From positions 22,218 through 86,217 of the forward strand of contig NZ_SCHP01000004.1 in NCBI RefSeq assembly GCF_013607485.1: 64,000 bases of DNA, read 5' to 3'. The stretch is from Bombilactobacillus bombi (lineage in GTDB: Bacteria > Bacillota > Bacilli > Lactobacillales > Lactobacillaceae). Below the pieces are notes generated by a model that was not told where the DNA came from, did no database searches, and saw only the letters and a program-made list of their open reading frames with translations. Position numbers and translations under genes: made by a program. Below, piece after piece: positions 1-8,344 of this stretch (within the stretch, counting starts at the first letter, position 1; the number at the start of each line of letters is the position of its first letter).

Positions 1-20
1 GCAATATGCAATTAATTAAC

Positions 21-46
21 AAAAAAAGCAACCATTTACGGTTGCT
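21..46 (-). terminator. Rho-independent terminator of the amino-acid permease
   Basis: A 7-bp stem (AGCAACC 27-33 with GGTTGCT 40-46) and a 6-nt loop lie just beyond the TAG stop of the minus-strand permease. On the minus strand the stem is followed by a run of U (the A-run at 21-27). Confidence 0.75.
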
Positions 47-53
47 GTTAATT

Positions 54-1496
54 CTATAATTTTGGATGTTCTCGTTGATATTTGGCAATCATTGGTAATA
101 TGGCCCCAATGACTAACATAACTAGCGGTTCAATAATATTTAAAGCTAGAACATGATAAAAAGTGGTTGTACCTGGCTTCTCATCTACTGGCCAAATGCC
201 CAAAGTAGCAAACAAGAAAGTGATGGCAAAACACCAAGCACCAACTGCCACAGCCAACTTATTATTTTTAATGTATACAAAGTCAGTGGGATAATCATCA
301 TTGTGTAGTCTAACAAGTATAAATGAGGAGAATAAAAAGCAGGTAGTATATGGTGACACAATACCGTTAAGATTTAACAATTGATTAAAGATAGAATTCA
401 TATTGGGAAGAGTGGCACTAGCTACCATAATAAAGGTACAAATAGCAGTGGTAAGCCAATACCCATTAATGGGTAACCCCCGATCGTCTAGTTTAGTTAA
501 ACCAGCTGGCAAGTACTTTTTGGCAGTATCAGACAGAAACATCCGAGTTCCTCCATCTAATAAGACTGCAAGTTGAGCCATCATATAAATGGCCTGTGTG
601 ATCGCAAAGGCATATAAGAAAAATTGTCCACAGCCAAATTCAGCGCCCATTTTTTGAAAGGCATAATAAGAGCCGTTCATTTTTAAATCATTAGGTAGAT
701 GGTGCGCATTAAAGAAAATTCCCAGCGCAAAAGATCCTAGCACGGTTAAAAAGCCCGTCATAATTGCCAACATCCACATTGCCTTAGGAAAATCATGCTT
801 GGCATCTTTCATTTCGGTGACATAAGGTGCAGCAAATTCAGACCCATTCATCGCAAAAATAATTAAGGCAAAGGAGCCTAAATATTTCATATCGACATGC
901 GGTATGAATGACTGTACATTAAAAGGCTGGGTATGTGGAGCTCCGCCTTTTCCTAGATAAACGACGGTCATGACAACATACAAAATTGTCATAATAAACA
1001 TGGCGCCTCCGCCAACTACACTAAAAATTTGTAAGGCATTCTTTAAGCGGTGTTCTACAAAAATAAATGCAGTAAAGATAACAGCAGTCAGCAGAGCGAA
1101 CATGGCGTTACTCATTTTATCTGAAAGTGAGTTATTACCATAAATCATCCACCCAAAAGAAATTACCATTGAGTTGGCCACATCGACAATATAAGGTAAA
1201 CCAGATACCCAATAAGTCCAAGCACAAATATATCCCCATAAGTCACCACTAGTGTGGCGCACCCAAGAGGTCATGCCGCCACCGTCATTACTAAAGACGG
1301 AGCCTAAATGCCCTACAATCATTTCGTAAGGCACTACAAAAACAAAGAGCATCAAAATCCAGGTTGTTACAACTGCTAAGCCTTGATTTTGAAAGTTATA
1401 AATAATGTCATCAAAGCCAATGACTGTCACAAAATCCATTAAGGCAACTACGGGCCAGCTAATAAATTTTTTGCGATCTGGATTTAGTTCATCCAT
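54..1496 (-). CDS. APC-superfamily amino-acid permease
   Basis: A 480-residue integral membrane protein with about 12 hydrophobic segments along its whole length and no signal peptide. It looks like the APC (amino acid-polyamine-organocation) superfamily: an early segment ending in a GFDDIIYNF-like stretch and a conserved helix-breaking region in the first segment, with length matching the family. Related Firmicute proteins are often labelled YjeM- or glutamate/GABA-type, but the substrate cannot be read from the sequence. The ATG at 1496 is preceded by a strong GGAGG (minus strand, about 1504-1508). A TATAAT lies at 1544-1539 on the minus strand, without a convincing -35 box. The gene is monocistronic, with its own terminator at 21-46. 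Confidence 0.8.
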   Translation of the reverse strand: MDELNPDRKKFISWPVVALMDFVTVIGFDDIIYNFQNQGLAVVTTWILMLFVFVVPYEMIVGHLGSVFSNDGGGMTSWVRHTSGDLWGYICAWTYWVSGLPYIVDVANSMVISFGWMIYGNNSLSDKMSNAMFALLTAVIFTAFIFVEHRLKNALQIFSVVGGGAMFIMTILYVVMTVVYLGKGGAPHTQPFNVQSFIPHVDMKYLGSFALIIFAMNGSEFAAPYVTEMKDAKHDFPKAMWMLAIMTGFLTVLGSFALGIFFNAHHLPNDLKMNGSYYAFQKMGAEFGCGQFFLYAFAITQAIYMMAQLAVLLDGGTRMFLSDTAKKYLPAGLTKLDDRGLPINGYWLTTAICTFIMVASATLPNMNSIFNQLLNLNGIVSPYTTCFLFSSFILVRLHNDDYPTDFVYIKNNKLAVAVGAWCFAITFLFATLGIWPVDEKPGTTTFYHVLALNIIEPLVMLVIGAILPMIAKYQREHPKL

Positions 1497-1562
1497 ACGA
1501 CAATCCTCCCCAAATTTGGAAATAACAAAACGTTAAATATTATACGCCAAGCTGGGTCGTAA

Positions 1563-1790
1563 AAAAATATCCAAAATAAAAAATTTGCTACAATAAATCA
1601 TTGTTATGAATATATCCAAAAACAAGTTAATAATGGACATAAGTATGTCCGTATCAGTAAATTGAATTATTGGCCGCAAACTAAATATGCGGTCAATACC
1701 GGCCTTGGCGATATCTCTTCTGATCCTAATTATTGGATGAATAAAGGCTATTATCAATATTTCCCTGGTTTGAAAAAGATTACTTTTTAA
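1563..1790 (+). pseudogene. Decayed C-terminal fragment of an unknown protein
   Basis: On the plus strand an open frame from the TAA at 1560 to the TAA at 1788 has no plausible start codon or SD. Its last 50 or so codons read like real protein, rich in Tyr, Trp, Asn and Gly (pieces include KYVRISKLNYWPQ and NKGYYQYFPGLKK). This is the style of C-terminal repeats in lactobacillar secreted or surface proteins, but no family was recognised. The overlapping 74-codon minus-strand ORF (1533-1757) is rich in Ile and Phe and looks like its shadow. The likeliest reading is the 3' scar of a lost gene. It accounts for most of the 363-bp gap between the permease and the ABC receptor. Confidence 0.35.
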
Positions 1791-1859
1791 TTAAAATTTT
1801 GTAATATGAATTAAGGAGTGTAAAATAAAAAACAATAAAATTAAGGAGTTTGGGTTTTA

Positions 1860-2675
1860 ATGAAAAACAAGACAGTCTTTCTTTTTTTATTGTTTAGTTT
1901 GTTAACTTTAACAGGTTGCGGTAAAAGCTTGGCACAACAGTCAGTTTTGGAAAATGCTCGCCAGAGTAATACTATTACTTGGGGCGTTAAGGGAGATGTT
2001 AAGCTTTTTGGGTTAATTGATGTGAAAGATGGACAACAAAAGGGTTTTGATGTGGATATGGCGCGCCATTTGACGAAACATATTTTAGGTGCAAAGGGAC
2101 AAGCAAAGTTTTTGACGGTAACTTCTCAATCGCGGACGCCATTGTTAAAGAATGGTAATGTTGATGCAATGATTGCAACTATGAATATTACACCGGAACG
2201 TAAAAAGGTAGTTGATTTTTCTAAATCTTATTTTGACGCGGGACAGTCATTATTAGTCCCTAAGAATTCCAAGATTAAGGATGCTCATCATTTAAATGGT
2301 CATACTGTTATTGGGGTTGTAGGAGCCAGTTCTGCTCAAAATATTAAAAAAATATCACCAAAGGCTCGCGTCTTAGAATTGCAAGATTATGCCCAAGCTA
2401 TGAATGCCTTGAAATCTGGCCAAGGTGAAGCTCTAACAACTGATAATAGTATTTTGTACGGCTTGGCTGTCCAAAACCCCGGTTATCGTGTGCTGTCTGG
2501 GACTTTTACGTATGAGCCCTATGGTATAGCGGTAAATAAGAATCAAAAGGATTTTGTACGTGCCCTTAATAAGGCATTACGAGAAATGGAACATAATGGA
2601 GAATATAACCAATTAATTAAAAAATGGTTTAAAAATGTTCCTGGATTTAATTATCGGGCTTTATATAGGTATTAA
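1860..2675 (+). CDS. ABC transporter solute-binding lipoprotein, polar amino acid type (copy 1)
   Basis: A 271-residue extracytoplasmic receptor of the SBP_bac_3 family. It has a lipoprotein signal peptide: basic N-terminus, hydrophobic core and lipobox LTGC with Cys20 as the lipidated residue. The body carries the family pattern GFDVDMARHL followed by the DFSKSYFDAGQ region that lines the ligand cleft, so a polar amino acid such as glutamine or glutamate is the expected ligand. It is about 80% identical by eye, without gaps, to the second receptor at 3572. An SD AAGGAG (1843-1848) precedes the ATG. The gene is followed by its own terminator (2703-2730), so it is probably expressed separately from the ATPase-permease operon. 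Confidence 0.88.
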   Translation: MKNKTVFLFLLFSLLTLTGCGKSLAQQSVLENARQSNTITWGVKGDVKLFGLIDVKDGQQKGFDVDMARHLTKHILGAKGQAKFLTVTSQSRTPLLKNGNVDAMIATMNITPERKKVVDFSKSYFDAGQSLLVPKNSKIKDAHHLNGHTVIGVVGASSAQNIKKISPKARVLELQDYAQAMNALKSGQGEALTTDNSILYGLAVQNPGYRVLSGTFTYEPYGIAVNKNQKDFVRALNKALREMEHNGEYNQLIKKWFKNVPGFNYRALYRY

Positions 2676-2702
2676 GCGGATTCTGAGGTGTACGTTGTAT
2701 CT

Positions 2703-2730
2703 AAAGAGATTAAAGATAATCTCTTTTTTT
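2703..2730 (+). terminator. Rho-independent terminator between receptor copy 1 and glnQ
   Basis: A 10-bp perfect stem (AAAGAGATTA 2703-2712 with TAATCTCTTT 2717-2726), a 4-nt loop and a T-run to 2730. Confidence 0.85.
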
Positions 2731-2761
2731 AATAATTTATAGGCTAAATTTATTAAAAAAA

Positions 2762-2789
2762 TTGCCTAATATTAATATTTAAGTATAAA
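2762..2789 (+). promoter_or_regulatory. Sigma-A promoter candidate for glnQ operon
   Basis: TTGCCT (2762-2767), a 16-nt spacer and TATAAA (2784-2789), lying between the terminator of the first receptor gene and the ATPase start. This fits a separate transcript for the downstream operon. Confidence 0.5.
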
Positions 2790-2822
2790 ATGTAAATTAA
2801 CTAAACCTAAGGGGCGATGAAT

Positions 2823-3560
2823 ATGTCAATGATTGAATTCCATGATGTCCAAAAATACTATGGACATTTTCATGCTTTGACAGATATTAATTTGGAAATT
2901 GATAAGGGTGAGACTGTAGTTTTGATTGGTCCCTCAGGATCAGGTAAAAGTACTTTAGTAAGAACAGTTAACGGTTTGGAACGTATTCAAAGTGGCCAAT
3001 TGATTGTGAATAATCACGACTTGTCTTCACCTAAAACAAATTTTGATATTTTGCGGCGGGATGTTGGCATGGTATTTCAACATTTTAATTTATACGCTAA
3101 TAAATCAGTATTAGAAAATATTATGTTGGCTCCGCGGATTGTTTTAAAAATGTCTGAAGACGCAAATCGTGAGCAAGCCTTGAAACTCTTAGACATGGTA
3201 GGATTAAAAGATAAAGCCAATAATATGCCTTCACAAATTTCCGGGGGACAAAAACAGCGGGTAGCCATTGCACGTTCTTTAGCGATGAAACCGCGCCTAC
3301 TGTTATTCGACGAACCTACTTCAGCGCTAGATCCGGAAATGATTGACGATGTTTTGCAGGTTATTAAGCGAGTTACTTCGGCAAGTGATATGACTTCTTT
3401 GATTGTTACTCATGAGATGGGCTTTGCAAAAGAAGTTGCCAATCGAGTTATTTTTATGGATGCAGGCCAAATTGTTGAAGATGATCAAAAAGAAGCCTTC
3501 TTTAAACAGCCAAAGACAGAACGTGCTCAACAATTCTTGAGTAAGATTATTACTCATTAG
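2823..3560 (+). CDS. glnQ: Polar amino acid ABC transporter ATP-binding protein
   Basis: The cytoplasmic ATPase subunit that powers uptake with the two permeases downstream. Walker A is GPSGSGKST, the Q-loop lies in VFQHFNLY, the signature is ISGGQKQR and Walker B is LLLFDEPTSALD, followed by the switch histidine in VTHEM. This is the full GlnQ/HisP layout, about 245 residues. Three in-frame ATGs occur (2817, 2823, 2829). The SD AAGGGG ends at 2814, which leaves only 2 nt before the first, so 2823 is the likelier start. It is followed at 11 bp by the second receptor gene; the order ATPase-receptor-permease-permease is a complete importer operon. Glutamine or glutamate is the family's usual substrate and is not proven here. 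Confidence 0.9.
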   Translation: MSMIEFHDVQKYYGHFHALTDINLEIDKGETVVLIGPSGSGKSTLVRTVNGLERIQSGQLIVNNHDLSSPKTNFDILRRDVGMVFQHFNLYANKSVLENIMLAPRIVLKMSEDANREQALKLLDMVGLKDKANNMPSQISGGQKQRVAIARSLAMKPRLLLFDEPTSALDPEMIDDVLQVIKRVTSASDMTSLIVTHEMGFAKEVANRVIFMDAGQIVEDDQKEAFFKQPKTERAQQFLSKIITH

Positions 3561-3571
3561 GGGGAATAGTT

Positions 3572-4387
3572 ATGAAAAGAAAGTTGGGACTTTTCTCCTT
3601 ACTGTTAAGTGTCTTAATTTTGGTTGGATGTACTAAAAGCCTCTCACAACAGTCAGTTTTAGAAAATGCGCACCAGACTAATACAATTACTTGGGGTGTA
3701 AAAGGTGATGTGAGTTTATTTGGGTTGATTGATGTTCGTGATGGCCAGCAAAAAGGCTTTGACGTGGATATGGCACGCCATTTGACAAAACATATTTTAG
3801 GCCCTAAGGGAAAAGCTACCTTTGTTACAGTTACTTCCCAATCGCGGACACCACTACTTAAAAATGGAAATGTTGATGCTGTAGTGGCCACTATGACTAT
3901 TACACCAGAAAGACAAAAGGTATTAGATTTTTCAAAATCATATTTTGATGCTGGTCAGTCGCTTTTGGTGCCCAATAATTCTTCGATTAAAGATGCTTAT
4001 CATTTAAATGGACATACTGTCATTGGAGTAGTTGGTGCGAATTCCGTTCAAAATATTAAAAAGGCTTCTCCAAAAGCGAAAGTGATTGAATTGCAGGATT
4101 ACGCGCAAGCAATGAATGCCTTAAAATCCGGCCAAGGGGAAGCTTTAACAACTGATAATGGGATTTTGTATGGATTAGCAGTGCAAAATCCTGGCTATAA
4201 GGTAGTTGGGGGAACGTTTACCAAAGAGCCTTATGGAATTGCAGTTAATAAAAATCAAAAAGACTTTATTGAAGCTGTTAATAAAGCCATTGATCAGATG
4301 CAGCAAAATGGTGAATATAATCAGCTGATTAAAAAATGGTTTGGAAATGTGCCGGGATTTAACTATAAGGAGTTGTATCGCAAATGA
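3572..4387 (+). CDS. ABC transporter solute-binding lipoprotein, polar amino acid type (copy 2)
   Basis: A 271-residue SBP_bac_3 receptor and paralogue of the gene at 1860: same length, no gaps, about 80% identity, with differences concentrated in the signal peptide and scattered surface positions. The lipobox is LVGC with Cys20. The cleft segments (GFDVDMARHL, TSQSRTPLLKNG, YFDAGQSLLVP, TTDNGILYGLA) are almost unchanged from copy 1, so ligand preference should be close. A strong SD AGGGGGA (3558-3564) precedes the ATG. Its TGA overlaps the ATG of the next gene (ATGA at 4384-4387), which couples receptor and permease translation. This is the receptor belonging to the operon proper. Confidence 0.88.
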   Translation: MKRKLGLFSLLLSVLILVGCTKSLSQQSVLENAHQTNTITWGVKGDVSLFGLIDVRDGQQKGFDVDMARHLTKHILGPKGKATFVTVTSQSRTPLLKNGNVDAVVATMTITPERQKVLDFSKSYFDAGQSLLVPNNSSIKDAYHLNGHTVIGVVGANSVQNIKKASPKAKVIELQDYAQAMNALKSGQGEALTTDNGILYGLAVQNPGYKVVGGTFTKEPYGIAVNKNQKDFIEAVNKAIDQMQQNGEYNQLIKKWFGNVPGFNYKELYRK

Positions 4388-5022
4388 TTAATATTATTAC
4401 TCATTATGGGCACCAGTTGTTAATTGGATTAGGCTGGACTGTGTTGTCGAGCGTCTTAGCGTTGTTTTTTAGTTTAATAATTGGTTCCTTATTTGCTATT
4501 ATGGAAGTACTCCCGAATAAATATGCCCGGGTGCTAGGCCGTGCTTATGTTGAAATTTTTCGGAATATTCCCTTATTAGTTATCACAATGTTCTTTTATT
4601 TAGTAATACCACTTTATTTTGTTAAAATTAATGGTTTTACCGCAGGAACTATTGGTTTAACACTTTATACATCAGCATTTATCGCCGAAACAGTTCGTTC
4701 GGGTATTCAATCAGTTGATCCCGGACAAATGGAGGGAGCACGCTCAGTAGGAATGACCTACTGGCAATCAATGCGGCAGATTATTTTACCGCAGGCCTTT
4801 AAAATTGTTATTCCTCCATTAGGCAATCAATTTATTAATTTAGTAAAAAATTCTTCGGTATTAGCTTTTGTAGCCGGATTTGACTTGATGTACCAAGCTA
4901 ATTCTATTGCGTCGGCAACTTTTGATACAATTAATAGTTATTTTGCTGTAGGTATTATGTATTTAATTGTGACTTTGCCGTTAAGTTATTACATGCGTTA
5001 TCTCGAAAAAAAGGTTGCCTAA
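4384..5022 (+). CDS. Polar amino acid ABC transporter permease 1
   Basis: A 212-residue membrane subunit with about five hydrophobic segments. The HisM/GlnP family EAA loop is present (about residues 106-140, from ETVRSGIQSVDPGQMEGARS through ILPQAFKIVIPP), which contacts the ATPase. The start overlaps the receptor stop by 4 nt. It pairs with the permease at 5036 to form a heterodimeric channel; the two differ enough to be separate subunits, not a recent duplication. Confidence 0.88.
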   Translation: MINIITHYGHQLLIGLGWTVLSSVLALFFSLIIGSLFAIMEVLPNKYARVLGRAYVEIFRNIPLLVITMFFYLVIPLYFVKINGFTAGTIGLTLYTSAFIAETVRSGIQSVDPGQMEGARSVGMTYWQSMRQIILPQAFKIVIPPLGNQFINLVKNSSVLAFVAGFDLMYQANSIASATFDTINSYFAVGIMYLIVTLPLSYYMRYLEKKVA

Positions 5023-5035
5023 GGAGGTGTGAATA

Positions 5036-5689
5036 TTGCAAAATTGGATTCAAGCTTATTCTTGGATGAATATACGCTTTTTATTAATGGGCCTAGGAGT
5101 GACAGTTTATATTTCAGTCATTTCAGTCATTTTAAGTTTCATATTTGGTTCCATTTTAGGAATCATTCGCTATTCTAAAATTAAATATGTTTCTGCTATT
5201 TTTGGTTTTATTATTGACTTGATTCGTAATTTGCCGCTACTGTTGATTATTTTCTTTACGTATTTTGGATTGCCTAATTTTGGGTTTAAGCCCGAAACTA
5301 TTCCCGCAGCAATTATGGCGATGACAATTTTTGAATCAACAATGATTGCTGAAATTGTTCGCTCTGGATTGAATGCGGTAGATATTGGGCAAACAGAAGG
5401 TGCTCGGTCAGTGGGTATGACATTTTTACAATCATTACGTTATATTATTTTGCCGCAAGCATATAAGAAAATGATTCCAGCCTTAATTAGTCAATTTGTA
5501 TCTTTAATTAAGGACACTTCTTTAGCAACTATTATTGTTGTTCCAGAATTGATGCAGCATGCGCAGGTAATTTATGGACAAAATGCTAATTATATTTTGC
5601 CGATGTTTGCAGCTCTAGCCGTTTTATACTTTATTGTCTGCTTCAGTTTATCCTTGCTTGGGAACCATATTGATAAAAAATTAGCCTAA
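5036..5689 (+). CDS. Polar amino acid ABC transporter permease 2
   Basis: A 217-residue HisM/GlnP-family permease and the second half of the transmembrane channel. The EAA loop is visible (EIVRSGLNAVDIGQTEGARS then ILPQAYKKMIP). The start is TTG at 5036, preceded by AAGGAGGTG. It is the last gene of the importer operon and is followed immediately by a strong terminator (5698-5748). Confidence 0.88.
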   Translation: MQNWIQAYSWMNIRFLLMGLGVTVYISVISVILSFIFGSILGIIRYSKIKYVSAIFGFIIDLIRNLPLLLIIFFTYFGLPNFGFKPETIPAAIMAMTIFESTMIAEIVRSGLNAVDIGQTEGARSVGMTFLQSLRYIILPQAYKKMIPALISQFVSLIKDTSLATIIVVPELMQHAQVIYGQNANYILPMFAALAVLYFIVCFSLSLLGNHIDKKLA

Positions 5690-5697
5690 TATGATAA

Positions 5698-5748
5698 AAC
5701 ACCCTATAATTGTTAGTTTAAAATTAACAATTATAGGGTGTTTTTTTT
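5698..5748 (+). terminator. Strong Rho-independent terminator of the ABC importer operon
   Basis: An 18-bp perfect stem (5698-5715 with 5725-5742), a 9-nt AT loop, then a run of T to 5748. Confidence 0.92.
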
Positions 5749-5814
5749 AATTATTTAAAATTAATTAACGATTATTTCTAGAAATCATAAGTTTTTTTAG
5801 GTAAAATGATATTG

Positions 5815-5842
5815 TTCACAAAATTGTTAGGTAGTTTATAAT
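5815..5842 (+). promoter_or_regulatory. Promoter candidate of the three-domain flavoprotein gene
   Basis: TTCACA (5815-5820), a 16-nt spacer and a perfect TATAAT (5837-5842), about 45 bp upstream of the TTG start. Confidence 0.5.
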
Positions 5843-5847
5843 ATTTT

Positions 5848-5861
5848 TGTTAGCGATTGCA
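5848..5861 (+). promoter_or_regulatory. cre-like CcpA site
   Basis: TGTTAGCGATTGCA matches the cre consensus TGWNANCGNTNWCA at all but one constrained position. It lies just downstream of the -10 box, where bound CcpA would repress. Confidence 0.55.
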
Positions 5862-5885
5862 TAAAATAGAGGAGGATTTTACATT

Positions 5886-8330
5886 TTGAAACTTATCGGA
5901 ATTGTGGGTACTAATGCCCATAAATCATATAATAGAATGTTATTACAATACATTAAAAAACATTTTTCCAACCAATTTGATCTCGAAGTGTGTGATATTC
6001 GGGATATACCGCTATTTAATGAAAATCATCCTGCGGCAGATCCTAAAAGTGTTACTGCCTTGGCTGAAAAAATTGAAGCGGCAGATGGGGTTATTATCAG
6101 TACCCCAGAACATAATCATTCTGTGCCTTCACCTTTAAAAAGTGTGATTGAGTGGCTTTCTTATCGTATTCATCCTTTGACCAATAAATCATTGATGATT
6201 GTAGGTGCTTCCTATCATCCACAAGGATCAAGCCGTGCGCAAGTTCATTTACGGCAAATATTAGATTCACCTGGCGTTAATCCGCATGTTTTACCTGGAA
6301 ATGAGTTCTTATTAGGTAATGCAAAAACTGCTTTTGATGCCGAGGGCAATATTGCCAATGAAAAAACTGTATCTTTTTTGGAACAATGTATTACAGCATT
6401 TATTAACTTTGTAAATGCCAACCAATTGATTGATGAGAAGTTATCTTCGTCTAAAGCTACGACTGATTTAGCTAAGACTATTAGTGAAGTAGACGCTTCT
6501 AAACTAAGTGAAAAGTCTTCTACTATTAATTGGGATGCAAGTTATGATGTTGTAGTTTTAGGATTTGGGGGGGCAGGCGCTACAGCTGCCCGTTTTGCTG
6601 CCGATGAAGGGGCACATGTCTTGCTAGTTGATGCGGCACCTGAAGGATATGAAGGCGGAAACACCCGGGTTTCACACCAATTAATCGCTTCTGGTGATAA
6701 TTTTGATAATCTTAAGGCCTACTATAAGCAAATGGCCGCTCCTATTGGCATTGATGACGAAGTTTTAAGCACCTTTGTTGAAGGCCTCGTTCAAATGAAT
6801 GATTATGTTAAAAAATATTTGAATGTTGAACCCTTTAGTATTCGTAAACAATGGTCCCAATCAGATTTAAGCGCCGTTACTGAAGAATATCCTGAATTTG
6901 AAGGTGTCCAAAGTGCTGATATGACAACTGTTCACGAAGGTATTGCAGATGCTGCCCTTTGGAAAATTTTACGGCAGAAAGTCATTGATCGAGCTGACAA
7001 AATTGATGTTTGGTTTAGTTCACCAGCGCGTCATTTACTTCAAGATCCAGTTACGAAGGCCGTGATTGGCGTGCAAACTGAACATGAGCATGTCGTACGT
7101 AATATTCAAGCTCAAAATGGTGTAGTTTTAGCAACTGGTGGTTTTGAAAATAATCAACAAATGATTGAAGATTATTTACAAGAACCTTATTTATCACCAA
7201 TTGGCACTACTTATAATAAAGGTGCCGGCGTCAAAATGGCTTTAGAAGTGGGAGCAGATTTGTGGCACATGCGCAGTTATGAATCTTTAGGCCAGCTGCA
7301 TGGTTTATCACCTCAACAGCCACAAGGAGTAAGAAGCCAATACGCTACCAATATTTTTTGGCCGGCTTTATTTACTGGCAGCATTCTTGCAGTTGGTGAC
7401 GACGCTACGCGCTACTTTAAAGAAGATGAAATTAACCGTCACGGTCATATTTATAATCATGGTTTCTGGCGCGTACCGCTATCCCAAGTTCACCCTGCAG
7501 TAATCTTTGATCAAAAGCAATTTGATAAAATTCAAGCCGATAAGGATAATCCAGCTGGATATCCGGATATTTTAAAATTTGCGGTGCAGGCTGATACTAT
7601 TGCCCAATTAGCTGCCAAAATCAGTACTAATCCAGATAATTTGCAGCAAACTATTAATGATTTTAACCACTTTGCTCAAGCAGGGACAGATTATGCTTAT
7701 CATCGCTCCCCAGAGACGATGACACCATTTAGTGAACAAGGACCATATTATGCTATTTTAATGCGGCAAAATATGTTAAATACTCAAGGCGGAGCTCGGC
7801 GTAATTCGCACTGTCAGGTCTTAAATCCAGAGGGTCAGCCTATTGCCCATTTATATGAAGCTGGTGAATTGGGAGCGCCATTTGCTAACCAATATGCTGG
7901 CGGGGGTAATCTTGCAGATTGCTTAATTTCTGGTAAAATTGCGGGCCAAAATGCTGCTCAAGTAAAATCTGATTTGCAGTCTGCGGGAGTGATGCAACAA
8001 GCAGCTACTGACACTGTAAAAAATTTGGGCAGTGATTTACAAAAAGAAGAAGCCTACTCTACGACCGATAACCAATATTTAGGAACAAGTAATGCTGGTA
8101 TGGGTGATGAAATTGTCGTCCGGGTTACGTTAGATGAGCAACAGAATTTAGAGCAAGTTGAGGTTCTAAAGCAAAGTGAAAGTGAAGATGTCAGCAAGGA
8201 AGCTTTAAAAACTTTGCCTCAAGAAATGGTTACCAAAAACACCTATGATGTGGATGCAGTATCGGGAGCAACTAGAACCAGCACTGCTCTTAAAGAGGCA
8301 GTTAAAGATGCTTTAAGTAAGGCAAAGTAA
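5886..8330 (+). CDS. Cytoplasmic FMN reductase / FAD-binding reductase / FMN-binding fusion protein
   Basis: An 814-residue flavoprotein with three parts. Residues 1-180 are an NAD(P)H-dependent FMN reductase (flavodoxin-like, VGTNAHKSYNR at the start). Residues about 215-680 are a FAD_binding_2 fumarate reductase-type module (LGFGGAGATAARFA dinucleotide loop). Residues about 715-814 are an FMN_bind domain whose motif DAVSGAT (about 790-796) is the ApbE flavinylation signature, with the last Thr as FMN acceptor. Electrons would run NAD(P)H to FMN to covalent FMN to FAD to substrate. No signal peptide is present, so it acts in the cytosol. Canonical fumarate ligands are missing: the HxTMGG and NRxGGN motifs are replaced by NTQGGARR and NQYAGGGN, so the acceptor is probably not fumarate. 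The start is TTG at 5886 after GGAGG. Related fusions reduce acrylate-type or cinnamate-type acids in other bacteria; the substrate here is unknown. Confidence 0.82.
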   Translation: MKLIGIVGTNAHKSYNRMLLQYIKKHFSNQFDLEVCDIRDIPLFNENHPAADPKSVTALAEKIEAADGVIISTPEHNHSVPSPLKSVIEWLSYRIHPLTNKSLMIVGASYHPQGSSRAQVHLRQILDSPGVNPHVLPGNEFLLGNAKTAFDAEGNIANEKTVSFLEQCITAFINFVNANQLIDEKLSSSKATTDLAKTISEVDASKLSEKSSTINWDASYDVVVLGFGGAGATAARFAADEGAHVLLVDAAPEGYEGGNTRVSHQLIASGDNFDNLKAYYKQMAAPIGIDDEVLSTFVEGLVQMNDYVKKYLNVEPFSIRKQWSQSDLSAVTEEYPEFEGVQSADMTTVHEGIADAALWKILRQKVIDRADKIDVWFSSPARHLLQDPVTKAVIGVQTEHEHVVRNIQAQNGVVLATGGFENNQQMIEDYLQEPYLSPIGTTYNKGAGVKMALEVGADLWHMRSYESLGQLHGLSPQQPQGVRSQYATNIFWPALFTGSILAVGDDATRYFKEDEINRHGHIYNHGFWRVPLSQVHPAVIFDQKQFDKIQADKDNPAGYPDILKFAVQADTIAQLAAKISTNPDNLQQTINDFNHFAQAGTDYAYHRSPETMTPFSEQGPYYAILMRQNMLNTQGGARRNSHCQVLNPEGQPIAHLYEAGELGAPFANQYAGGGNLADCLISGKIAGQNAAQVKSDLQSAGVMQQAATDTVKNLGSDLQKEEAYSTTDNQYLGTSNAGMGDEIVVRVTLDEQQNLEQVEVLKQSESEDVSKEALKTLPQEMVTKNTYDVDAVSGATRTSTALKEAVKDALSKAK

Positions 8331-8344
8331 GGGAGCGAATTGAG

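Noticed and set aside
1533..1757. 74-codon minus-strand ORF
   Set aside because: Low-complexity, Ile/Phe-rich frame opposite a more protein-like plus-strand frame; no SD.
1809..1849. Repeated ATTAAGGAGT as a sign of a second small gene before the first receptor
   Set aside because: The upstream copy has no start codon at a usable distance.
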